A model generated the notes under the pieces. It saw only the letters and a list, made by a program, of their open reading frames with translations, had not been told where the DNA came from and did not search any database. A stretch of 64,000 nucleotides of DNA from Pedobacter nyackensis (lineage in GTDB: Bacteria; Bacteroidota; Bacteroidia; Sphingobacteriales; Sphingobacteriaceae), in assembly GCF_900176505.1 (NCBI RefSeq), contig NZ_FWYB01000002.1, positions 273,237-337,236 on the forward strand. Reading direction: 5' to 3'. Within the stretch, counting starts at the first letter, position 1. Each line of letters starts with the position of its first letter. Positions 53,368 through 61,432 of the stretch are shown piece by piece. A program made the position numbers and the translations under genes.

Positions 53368-53402
53368 AAAAAAAAATCCCCATCGGCTTTAACCAATGGG
53401 GA
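53368..53402 (-). terminator. Terminator of the 53427 gene
   Basis: On the minus strand TCCCCAT pairs with ATGGGGA (loop about 12 bases), followed by nine T. It lies 25 bp after the stop of the small membrane protein gene. Confidence 0.8.
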
Positions 53403-53426
53403 CTATATAATTGATAGCTACTAAAA

Positions 53427-53642
53427 TTAAGCAGCTAATATTTTAAATACACCTTTACAAGCGATAATTGATCCTAAGAATAAGATAGCCCATGAAACAA
53501 CTGAAAGTGTCATTGAATCACCAGCAAAACGAAGGTAAACACCTAACATAGTAATTAGGATTCCTACTACCATCAATTTATAAATTGATAGCTCGTTAGC
53601 TCTTTTCATGCTTTCTGTATTGTGTTTTGGTGTCTGTTCCAT
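53427..53642 (-). CDS. Small two-helix membrane protein
   Basis: 71 residues: a polar N-terminus, then hydrophobic helices at about 24-40 and 48-66. The family is unknown to me. It has its own -7-type box upstream and terminator downstream, so it is likely an independent transcript. Such small proteins are common and often conserved within Sphingobacteriaceae; no function is inferred. Confidence 0.6.
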   Translation of the reverse strand: MEQTPKHNTESMKRANELSIYKLMVVGILITMLGVYLRFAGDSMTLSVVSWAILFLGSIIACKGVFKILAA

Positions 53643-53661
53643 GCTATTTCTATTTATGGCA

Positions 53662-53669
53662 CAAAAATA
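53662..53669 (-). promoter_or_regulatory. Possible -7 promoter box of the 53427 gene
   Basis: TATTTTTG on the minus strand fits TANNTTTG, 19 bp before the ATG. The -33 region has only a T-rich stretch. Confidence 0.4.
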
Positions 53670-53761
53670 ATATTAATTACCTAAAAAACAGTATAAATTT
53701 TACCTTATCTCAACTTATGGATTATCTTTAGTTACTGCATCCTAATAAAAAACATCATCAA

Positions 53762-55399
53762 ATGAAAACAATCTATTTAATACTCTTAACAACGTTCAGC
53801 ATTGTCTATAGCTATGCCCAATCTCCCCGCTCTTTTAACAGCCAGCTGGAATCCGTTACAGTTTACAGTTTTGGGGCAGAGCTCAACCACAAAGTAAAGG
53901 TCAGCCTTCCTGTAGGCACGAGCGAAATCATCCTGAACAATATGGCCAACGCCATTGATGAAAGCAGCATTCAAGTAGGTGTTCCATCGAATGTAACCAT
54001 TTTATCCACCAGTTTTTCCAGGGATTTCTTAAAAAACGAGAACAAAAGTCCGGCTTATATCAAGGTAGAGGACAGCTTACAAATCGTAAAGCGAGAATTG
54101 AATAAGGTACAAAACAAGCGGGTGGTAGAAGAGAACCTACTTGTATTGCTGGATAAAAATCAGGCCATTGGCGGTGTGAATACCGGGGTAAATGTTGCGG
54201 AGCTGATGAAAGTCGCCGATTATTATAAAAGCAAGCAACTGGAATTAAGGAACAACATTTACAGCTTGAAAGAGGCTGAGGAAGTTCAGCAAAAAAGAAT
54301 TGCCAGAATGCAACAGCAATTACAGGAATTGAGTCATGATAAAACCGGCACTACCGGTCAGATTATATTACAGGTGATGGCTACAGCAGCCGGTACAGCA
54401 GATTTTAACGTCAGTTACCTGAGTCCAAATGCGGCCTGGATTGCTTTTTACGACTTACGTGCTGAAAACACTTCATCCCCGTTGAAAATTGTTTATAAAG
54501 CCAATGTGACCCAATCTACCGGGCTCGACTGGAAGAAAGTGAAGCTCAGCCTTTCTACAGGAAACCCATCTCAAAATGGAACAGCACCTTTACTGTCTGC
54601 CTGGTTCCTGCAATTTGGAGATCCTCAATATGCTTACCTCAATAAGAAGCAGGTCTATCAAAACCGAATTCAATCGATGGGCGCGCCAGCACCGATGAAA
54701 GCTGAGGCAAAATTATCAGAGGTTGTCGTCCTCGGCAGTGCGCTTCAGGGTCAGGCTGGAGGAATAGCCATGACACAGAATGAAAACATGTTAAATGCAT
54801 CCTTTGACATTGAGATCCCTTACGATATCGCTTCCAACAGCAAACCACATAGCGTTACACTGAAAGAATTCAGTCAGCCTGCCAATTTCAAATACTATAG
54901 TGTTCCTAAAGTTGACGGTGACGCATTCCTAATGGCGGAGATCACGAATTACGACAAACTGAACCTCTTACCCGGCGAAGCGAATATCATCTTTGAGAAC
55001 AGTTATGTGGGCAAATCCTTTATCAACCCCAATGCAACCACAGATACTTTGAACCTAAGCATGGGGAGAGATAAAAAAATCACGATTAAAAGGGAAAAAG
55101 TAGCCGAGCAAACGGGCACCAAATTTATCGGAAACAGCAAAAAGCAAACCTTCACTTACGAAATCCGCCTGCGTAACGGAAAGAAAGAAGCAGTCGATTT
55201 AATGCTTAAAGACCAATATCCGGTATCGACGGATAAAGATATGGAAATAGAGCTTTTAAATGCTGGTGGCGCCACAGTAAACAAGGAAACAGGTGTATTG
55301 ACCTGGAAACTGAACCTGAAACCGGGAGCTACCGAAACGATCCGGATCAGCTATTCGGTAAAATATCCCAAGGATAAAAACATCCTCAACCTATTTTAG
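53762..55399 (+). CDS. MuiA/DUF4139-family exported protein
   Basis: 545 residues with a signal peptide (MKTIYLILLTTFSIVYSYA, cleavage before Q). N-terminal DUF4140 ('VTVYSFGAELNHKVKVSLPVG'), a coiled coil at about 100-190, and a DUF4139 beta domain with 'VTQSTGLDWKKVKLSLSTGNP' and a C-terminal 'LKPGATETIRISYSVKYPK'. Within the middle lies 'LSEVVVLGSA', like the linker that joins a carboxypeptidase-type domain to a TonB plug. Mucoidy-inhibitor relatives are of unknown mechanism. It follows a terminated small gene and ends before a terminator. Confidence 0.85.
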   Translation: MKTIYLILLTTFSIVYSYAQSPRSFNSQLESVTVYSFGAELNHKVKVSLPVGTSEIILNNMANAIDESSIQVGVPSNVTILSTSFSRDFLKNENKSPAYIKVEDSLQIVKRELNKVQNKRVVEENLLVLLDKNQAIGGVNTGVNVAELMKVADYYKSKQLELRNNIYSLKEAEEVQQKRIARMQQQLQELSHDKTGTTGQIILQVMATAAGTADFNVSYLSPNAAWIAFYDLRAENTSSPLKIVYKANVTQSTGLDWKKVKLSLSTGNPSQNGTAPLLSAWFLQFGDPQYAYLNKKQVYQNRIQSMGAPAPMKAEAKLSEVVVLGSALQGQAGGIAMTQNENMLNASFDIEIPYDIASNSKPHSVTLKEFSQPANFKYYSVPKVDGDAFLMAEITNYDKLNLLPGEANIIFENSYVGKSFINPNATTDTLNLSMGRDKKITIKREKVAEQTGTKFIGNSKKQTFTYEIRLRNGKKEAVDLMLKDQYPVSTDKDMEIELLNAGGATVNKETGVLTWKLNLKPGATETIRISYSVKYPKDKNILNLF

Positions 55400-55415
55400 G
55401 ACGGGATACGCTAAT

Positions 55416-55446
55416 AAAAAAAGCCCTTATCAAAATTGATAAGGGC
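55416..55446 (-). terminator. Terminator of the ATP synthase operon
   Basis: GCCCTTATCAA pairs with TTGATAAGGGC (11 bp, 2-base loop, so the inner pairs open), and on the minus strand it runs into seven T. It lies about 25 bp after the atpG stop and sits between convergent genes, so it may act on both strands. Confidence 0.8.
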
Positions 55447-55471
55447 TCTCTATATGTTTTATTTATTCTTT

Positions 55472-56356
55472 TTAACCGTTCAATGCTGCAGCACCACTTA
55501 CAATCTCTGTAAGCTCTGTAGTAATCGCAGCCTGACGTGCCTGGTTGTAAGAAAGCTTTAAAGCTTTCAACAAATCACCAGCATTCTCAGTTGCTTTATC
55601 CATTGAAGTCATACGTGCTCCGTGTTCAGAAGCATGCGAATCTAATACAGCTTTGAACAACTGAATTTTGATTGATTTCGGGATCAACTGTTCAACGATC
55701 TCATTTTGAGAAGGCTCAAGAATATAATCGATATTTGAAGCTGTTACCGCTGTAGTATCTTCTTCAGATTTAGGTAAAGGCAACAACTGCTCAGTCGTTA
55801 AAATTTGAACAGCAGCATTTTTAAACCTGTTGTATACCAACTCCACTTTATCAAAATCACCTTTAGCAAAACCGGCCATAATGGCATCAGTAATTTTGGT
55901 TACATTTTCAAAAGTAAGTGCTGAATAGATCTCGTTATTATTGCCAATAACATTGTAATTGCGTTTCTCATAAAAATCCTGAGACTTCTTACCTATGGCA
56001 ACAATACTTACATTACCTCTTTTGTACTGTTCGCTGTACTTCTCGGCAATTAAGTTGTTGGTAGCCTTAATTACGTTCATGTTGAACGCACCAGCTAAAC
56101 CACGGTTAGAAGAAACTACTACAATTAAAACCTTATTAGGCTCACGCTCTTGTGTAAAAGGTGACGATGAACCTTCTAAGCTGCCTGAAAGGTTTCCAAG
56201 GATCTCTTTCAGCTTAGTAGCATAGGGACGTAATTGTATAATAGCATTGGTAGCACGCTTCAATTTAGCAGCCGAAACCATTTTCATGGCCTTGGTGATC
56301 TGCTGTGTAGATTGCACTGATGCTATACGAATTCTTACTTCTTTTAAATTAGCCAT
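55472..56356 (-). CDS. atpG: ATP synthase F1 gamma subunit
   Basis: 294 residues. Standard N-terminus 'EVRIRIASVQSTQQITKAMKMVSAAKLKRA' and C-terminal 'YNQARQAAITTELTEIVSGAAAL'. Gamma is the rotor shaft of F1 that couples the c-ring to the catalytic head. It is the last gene of this operon; atpD and atpC, which usually follow in other phyla, are absent here. A stem-loop lies between it and atpA. Confidence 0.97.
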   Translation of the reverse strand: MANLKEVRIRIASVQSTQQITKAMKMVSAAKLKRATNAIIQLRPYATKLKEILGNLSGSLEGSSSPFTQEREPNKVLIVVVSSNRGLAGAFNMNVIKATNNLIAEKYSEQYKRGNVSIVAIGKKSQDFYEKRNYNVIGNNNEIYSALTFENVTKITDAIMAGFAKGDFDKVELVYNRFKNAAVQILTTEQLLPLPKSEEDTTAVTASNIDYILEPSQNEIVEQLIPKSIKIQLFKAVLDSHASEHGARMTSMDKATENAGDLLKALKLSYNQARQAAITTELTEIVSGAAALNG

Positions 56357-56397
56357 TTTTTTGTCAATGTATTATCTTGGTATCTGGTAGTAAGTAT

Positions 56398-56432
56398 TTG
56401 GTATCAGACAAGATTTTCTTAGCTGATACCAA
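56398..56432. repeat. Intercistronic stem-loop between atpA and atpG
   Basis: A perfect 10-bp stem (TTGGTATCAG and CTGATACCAA) encloses a 15-base loop that itself can form AAGA/TCTT. No T run follows, so it is not a normal terminator. It could protect or process the operon mRNA. Confidence 0.55.
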
Positions 56433-56445
56433 CACTTGCATCTTA

Positions 56446-58020
56446 TTAGTATTTACTTGAAAGCTCTTTTGCAACAGTTTCCAATACACTTGTAATTGAA
56501 TCATCAAATTTACCAGCTTTTAAAGCTTTTAAAGTCTCAGGATGACGCAATTCCAACTGCTGTAAATATTCAGCTTCAAATTCCCTTACTTTATTTACAG
56601 GAACTGAACGCATTAAGTTTTTAGTACCGATGTAGATGATCGCAACTTGTTTCTCAACAGTCACAGGTGAGAACTGACCTTGCTTAAGGATCTCTACGTT
56701 ACGTGCACCTTTATCCAATACTGATTTAGTAGCAGCATCAAGGTCAGAACCGAATTTAGAGAAAGCCTCTAACTCGCGGTATTGAGCCTGATCTAATTTC
56801 AAGGTACCGGCAACTTTCTTCATCGACTTGATCTGAGCATTACCACCTACACGTGATACCGAGATACCTACGTTAATAGCCGGACGAATACCCGCGTTAA
56901 ACAAGTTAGATTCTAAGAAGATCTGTCCGTCAGTAATTGAAATTACGTTAGTAGGGATATAAGCAGAAACGTCACCAGCCTGAGTTTCGATAATCGGAAG
57001 TGCAGTTAATGAACCACCACCTTTAACGATACCTTTTAATGACTCAGGAAGGTCATTCATTGCTTGTGCAATCTCATCATTTGAGTTGATCTTAGCAGCA
57101 CGCTCTAACAAACGACTGTGTAGATAAAACACGTCACCTGGATAAGCCTCACGACCCGGTGGACGACGTAATAATAGAGACACCTCACGGTAAGCTACTG
57201 CTTGTTTAGACAAATCATCATAAACGATCAATGCTGGTCTTCCAGTATCACGGAAGAACTCACCGATAGCAGCACCAGAGAATGGCGCGTAAAATTGTAA
57301 TGGAGCTGGCTCAGCTGCAGAAGCTGCAACAACTACAGTATAAGGCATTGCACCGTTTTCCTCTAAAGTACGAACGATGTTAGCTACTGTACTTGCTTTC
57401 TGACCACAAGCTACATATATACAGTAAACAGGGTTACCTGCTTCGTAAAATTCTTTTTGGTTGATGATGGTATCGATACAAACCGCAGTTTTACCAATCT
57501 GACGATCACCGATAACCAACTCACGCTGACCACGGCCGATTGGAATCATACCGTCAATCGCTTTGATACCAGTTTGTAATGGCTCAGTAACTGGCTGACG
57601 ATAGATAACACCAGGAGCTTTACGCTCGATTGGCATCTCATAAGTCTCACCAATGATTGGTCCTTTACCGTCGATAGGCTCACCCATAGTGTTTACTACA
57701 CGGCCCAACATACCTTCACCAACTTTGATAGAGGCGATTTTCTTAGTACGTTTAATTGTATCACCTTCTTTGATTTTGTCAGATGGGCCCAATAGAACCA
57801 CACCAACGTTATCTTCTTCAAGGTTTAAAACAATTCCTTGCAAGCCTGTTTCAAATTCAACTAACTCGCCCGATTGAACTTTAGTTAAACCATAAACACG
57901 GGCAATACCATCGCCCACTTGCAATACGGTACCAACTTCTTCAAGTTCTGCTTCTGATTTGAAGCCCGCCAATTGCTGCCTGATAATTGCCGATACTTCG
58001 TCTGGTCTTACCTCTACCAT
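56446..58020 (-). CDS. atpA: ATP synthase F1 alpha subunit
   Basis: 524 residues. The P-loop is 'GDRQIGKTA' near residue 170, with Ile where many homologues have Thr. Further marks are '[19 protein letters not shown]' and '[21 protein letters not shown]' with the alpha signature '[13 protein letters not shown]'. Alpha alternates with beta in the F1 hexamer and binds nucleotide without catalysis. It is the fifth of the structural genes in the operon. Confidence 0.98.
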   Translation of the reverse strand: MVEVRPDEVSAIIRQQLAGFKSEAELEEVGTVLQVGDGIARVYGLTKVQSGELVEFETGLQGIVLNLEEDNVGVVLLGPSDKIKEGDTIKRTKKIASIKVGEGMLGRVVNTMGEPIDGKGPIIGETYEMPIERKAPGVIYRQPVTEPLQTGIKAIDGMIPIGRGQRELVIGDRQIGKTAVCIDTIINQKEFYEAGNPVYCIYVACGQKASTVANIVRTLEENGAMPYTVVVAASAAEPAPLQFYAPFSGAAIGEFFRDTGRPALIVYDDLSKQAVAYREVSLLLRRPPGREAYPGDVFYLHSRLLERAAKINSNDEIAQAMNDLPESLKGIVKGGGSLTALPIIETQAGDVSAYIPTNVISITDGQIFLESNLFNAGIRPAINVGISVSRVGGNAQIKSMKKVAGTLKLDQAQYRELEAFSKFGSDLDAATKSVLDKGARNVEILKQGQFSPVTVEKQVAIIYIGTKNLMRSVPVNKVREFEAEYLQQLELRHPETLKALKAGKFDDSITSVLETVAKELSSKY

Positions 58021-58094
58021 AATTTTATATTATTTCTTTTGTAAATTCAGTATTTGTTATCTGTTATTTCACTCCTGTGCATTCAAGCGCTCGC

Positions 58095-58643
58095 TTAAAC
58101 TATACCCAGAGCAAGTTCTTTTTTAAGTTTATTTAAAGCGCTGCCAATACTTGCATCAAACTGCTTGTCGCCAACCTTTAAAACAAAACCACCAATTAAG
58201 TCTGCATTAACTTTCTCATTAAGTACAACCTGATTGGCACCAATTTCTTTTTTCACTATTGCTTCGATCTCAGCGCGGCTTTCAGCAGTAAGTTCAGTAG
58301 CTGAAGTTACATTAGCAGTTACAATACCTTTAATAGCATTGTACTGAGCAATAAAAGCTTTTGCGGTATCAAATAGAATTGCAGAACGGCCTTTGTTTAC
58401 CACCAACTTAAAAAACGCGCTGGTAACCTCATTCACCCTACCCACAAATAAATTATCCAGAATTCCTGCCTTTTTAGTCAAAGGAACAATGGGGTTCTTA
58501 AGGATCGCTTCCAGTTCAGGGTTTTCATCAACTACCTGCGCTAAAAGCACCATGTCATTCTTGATTTCCTCCAAAGCATTGCGCTCATTGGAAAGATCAA
58601 TTAATGATTTGGCGTATCTCGATGCTGCTTTATTTTCTGACAT
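58095..58643 (-). CDS. atpH: ATP synthase F1 delta subunit
   Basis: 182 residues. N-terminus 'ASRYAKSLIDLSNERNALEEI' and C-terminal 'LIGGFVLKVGDKQFDASIGSALNKLKKEL' are typical of OSCP/delta. It attaches the F1 head to the peripheral stalk of b subunits. It is 34 bp after atpF. Confidence 0.96.
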   Translation of the reverse strand: MSENKAASRYAKSLIDLSNERNALEEIKNDMVLLAQVVDENPELEAILKNPIVPLTKKAGILDNLFVGRVNEVTSAFFKLVVNKGRSAILFDTAKAFIAQYNAIKGIVTANVTSATELTAESRAEIEAIVKKEIGANQVVLNEKVNADLIGGFVLKVGDKQFDASIGSALNKLKKELALGIV

Positions 58644-58677
58644 TATTTCCGTTATATCTTGTTAATTAAACTATAAA

Positions 58678-59172
58678 CTAGTTTAATTCAACGTCTTTTA
58701 AAAGGTTAGCCACTAAATCCTCTTGTTTAGTTTTATCTTGAAGCTGGTCACGCAATATACGCTCAGCGATCTCAAGTGATAAAGTCGAAACCTGATTTTT
58801 CAATTCAGCTAAAGCTGCTTTCTTTTGGTTTTCAATCTCAATCTTAGCTTTCTCAATTAATTTAGCACCTTCAGTATGCGCCTGAGTTTTTGCCTCATTA
58901 ACAATGTTATCCTTTAATGTTTTAGCTTCTTTCAATAACAAATCACGTTCTGCACGGGCCTCTTTCATCAAGTCTTCGTTCTGAGCAGTTAAACGTGCCA
59001 TTTCTTGTTTTGCTAATTCAGCTTTGTTTAAAGCCTCATCAATTGATTGCTCACGCTCTTTAATTGCTCCTAAAATAGGTTTCCAGGCAAATTTTGCCAA
59101 TAAAAACATTAGCAATAAGAAGGCAATGGATTGAAAGATAACTAGGCCGAATTCAGGTAATAATAATTCCAT
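58678..59172 (-). CDS. atpF: ATP synthase F0 b subunit
   Basis: 164 residues: one N-terminal membrane helix ('FGLVIFQSIAFLLLMFLLAKFAWKPI') followed by a long charged coiled coil (about 40-150). It forms the peripheral stalk. It is preceded by an intercistronic stem-loop that separates it from atpE. Confidence 0.95.
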   Translation of the reverse strand: MELLLPEFGLVIFQSIAFLLLMFLLAKFAWKPILGAIKEREQSIDEALNKAELAKQEMARLTAQNEDLMKEARAERDLLLKEAKTLKDNIVNEAKTQAHTEGAKLIEKAKIEIENQKKAALAELKNQVSTLSLEIAERILRDQLQDKTKQEDLVANLLKDVELN

Positions 59173-59210
59173 CTGTATATGTATAAAATATTTTGTTCTT
59201 TTTTAACAAT

Positions 59211-59244
59211 AAATGGTACCAGATATCGCTATCTGGTACCGTTT
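59211..59244. repeat. Intercistronic stem-loop between atpE and atpF
   Basis: GGTACCAGATA pairs exactly with TATCTGGTACC across a 4-base loop (about 11 bp, extended by AAA/TTT outside). No T run follows on the minus strand. It lies in the gap just after atpE in transcription order. Confidence 0.6.
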
Positions 59245-59249
59245 AATTT

Positions 59250-59483
<234 letters not shown>

Positions 59484-59500
59484 TTAAAAAATAATTCTTA

Positions 59501-60655
59501 TTAATGGTGTTCTTCAATTGCCATTCCGATAAACAGGGCCGACAAGATGGTAAATATAAACGCCTGGATAAATGCAACCAGTAGTTCGATAGCGCCAATG
59601 AATACCGCAAAAGCAATAGAAACCGGAGCAATATATAAGCTGTTAAATACAAACACAAGGCAGATTAACGACAACACCAAAATGTGTCCTGCAGTAATGT
59701 TAGCAAACAAACGAATCATTAAGGCAATAGGCTTGGTAAAGATACCGAACAACTCTACCGGAACCATAACGATATACATCCACCATGGTACATCAGGCAT
59801 AAAGATGTGCTTCCAGTAATATTTATTACCGTTAAATACCGTCAGGCAAAACGTAGCCAATGCAAGAATCATTGTTACTGCGATGTTACCAGTTAAATTG
59901 GCACCACCTGGCAAGAATGGGACTAAACCCAACATGTTGTTAAACCAGATAAAGAAAAACACGGTTAACAAATACGGCATAAAGCGTTCGTATTTATGTC
60001 CTAAGTTCGGAATAGCGATGTCATCACGTACAAACAAGATGATCGGCTCCATCCAGGACTGAATTCCTTTTGGAGACTTACCTTTATTTGTTCTATATCC
60101 TTTAGCCACGCTAAGGAACACAACTAATAAAATGATGATAGAGATAAACAACGTACAAACGTTCTTAGTGATCGACAGATCCAGTGGACGTGCATTTGTT
60201 GCATGATGCTTTTCATCTAAAGTCACAAACTGACCATGATCATTAGCAACATCAGATGCGTAATAAATTTTCTCATGCATTTTCACAAAGCGTTGTCCAT
60301 TACGCTCTACTACGACCTTAGCTTCGTCATCGCGAACAACTTTACCTTCTTCCACTGTAGTGAAATCAGCAGAGCTGAAACTTACAATACCAGCTTTGGT
60401 ATACAAAATTATCGGAAGATCGATATACGTATGTCCGATAACATGCCAGCTATGAGAATCGGCAATGTGATGCAATGCAAATTTACCGATATCAAACTTC
60501 TTCTCAGCCTTAGTCTCGGCGTGAGTACTTTCTGTTGTCTGTAAACTGTCAACCTGGGCAAAAGCCGCCGGTGTAGCAGAAAAAAACGCTAAAAAAAGCG
60601 TAAAAACAACAATTAACCTATTAACTTTAAATTCAAAAACGTGGCTACAATCCAT
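59501..60655 (-). CDS. atpB: ATP synthase F0 a subunit with long N-terminal extension
   Basis: 384 residues, more than 100 longer than the usual bacterial a subunit. A signal-like N-terminus ('LIVVFTLFLAFFSATPAAFA', then Q) and about 130 extra residues precede the core. The core shows 'MLGLVPFLPGGANLTGNI' and the essential Arg in 'LMIRLFANITAGHIL'. Together with the c-ring it forms the proton channel. The extension is usual in Bacteroidota. It is 38 bp before atpE in transcription order. Confidence 0.95.
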   Translation of the reverse strand: MDCSHVFEFKVNRLIVVFTLFLAFFSATPAAFAQVDSLQTTESTHAETKAEKKFDIGKFALHHIADSHSWHVIGHTYIDLPIILYTKAGIVSFSSADFTTVEEGKVVRDDEAKVVVERNGQRFVKMHEKIYYASDVANDHGQFVTLDEKHHATNARPLDLSITKNVCTLFISIIILLVVFLSVAKGYRTNKGKSPKGIQSWMEPIILFVRDDIAIPNLGHKYERFMPYLLTVFFFIWFNNMLGLVPFLPGGANLTGNIAVTMILALATFCLTVFNGNKYYWKHIFMPDVPWWMYIVMVPVELFGIFTKPIALMIRLFANITAGHILVLSLICLVFVFNSLYIAPVSIAFAVFIGAIELLVAFIQAFIFTILSALFIGMAIEEHH

Positions 60656-60672
60656 TTAGTCGCAGATTTTTA

Positions 60673-61059
60673 CTATTTATTTTGGTGGCGCAAGTTACGT
60701 AACAAAGAGTATATTTCAAAGAAGCTGAACAATAAATATAAAGAAAAAAAATTCAGCACGAAAACCATCCCCTTTTCTTTGGTGTTTATGCTGTAAATCA
60801 GCACAAAAGCCATGGAGAAGATCATCTTCAGTGCAATAGACCCCATAATGGCCATTACGCCCACCTCAGGATTGCGTTTCATGCCCAAATCAGCCACTAC
60901 ATAAGCGATAAATGTAATACCGGCCAAAAAGCCAAATACCACCCAGAACTTGCCAGCCAGAACAGTTACACCGGGAAACATAGCAGGTAATAAATATGCG
61001 ACGACACCAAGTACCGCCGTAAACAATAAATAAGAAAATGTAAATCTCGCTAAACTCAA
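60673..61059 (-). CDS. ATP synthase operon membrane protein, AtpI/UncI-like
   Basis: 128 residues with four hydrophobic helices, no ATG at the start (TTG at 61059). It lies between the AtpZ-like gene and atpB, the position of atpI in other phyla, which aids c-ring assembly. Sequence similarity to AtpI was not obvious; the call rests on position and membrane layout. Confidence 0.6.
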   Translation of the reverse strand: MSLARFTFSYLLFTAVLGVVAYLLPAMFPGVTVLAGKFWVVFGFLAGITFIAYVVADLGMKRNPEVGVMAIMGSIALKMIFSMAFVLIYSINTKEKGMVFVLNFFSLYLLFSFFEIYSLLRNLRHQNK

Positions 61060-61106
61060 ATCAGTAATTTTTCACAAAAGTATATATTTAGCACCGCTTT
61101 AAGTAA

Positions 61107-61331
61107 TCATTCCTTTTTATTTAGTTGTTTTACAACCTGGTACAAAGACAAAATAACCCCAAACAAGCTCAATATGGCCGTAAAAATAGGCGTCTTGCTA
61201 TTTCTATATTCATCAATTTTATAACCTGCAAAAGCAAATACCCCAATAGTAGCCAGCATCTGGAAACCAATCGACGAGTATTTAGCGAAATTACTGAAGT
61301 CTTTTTTCTTCTCATTTGGGTCTGTCATCAT
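61107..61331 (-). CDS. atpZ: AtpZ/AtpI-family small membrane protein
   Basis: 74 residues with two hydrophobic helices (about 21-38 and 48-66) and a 'AGYKIDEYRNSKTPIFTAILSLFGVILSLY' region that matches AtpZ-like proteins (small F0 accessory proteins, thought to help Mg2+ entry or assembly). It is the first gene of the operon, divergent from the PorW-like gene. The start is ATG at 61331 or the next ATG. Confidence 0.75.
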   Translation of the reverse strand: MMTDPNEKKKDFSNFAKYSSIGFQMLATIGVFAFAGYKIDEYRNSKTPIFTAILSLFGVILSLYQVVKQLNKKE

Positions 61332-61356
61332 AAACGCTTATATAAATAAAATAGGT

Positions 61357-61392
61357 TTTGTTAAGAAGTTAATGCTGAATAAAATACTTTTG
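61357..61392 (+). promoter_or_regulatory. Possible promoter of the PorW-like gene
   Basis: TTTG at 61357-61360 and TACTTTTG at 61385-61392 (a full TANNTTTG) point toward the TPR lipoprotein gene. The spacing of 24 bp is longer than the usual 19-21, so the -33 assignment is weak. Confidence 0.35.
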
Positions 61393-61432
61393 TACATATA
61401 TTATTGTTTATAAGCATTAAATCATCCTATCA

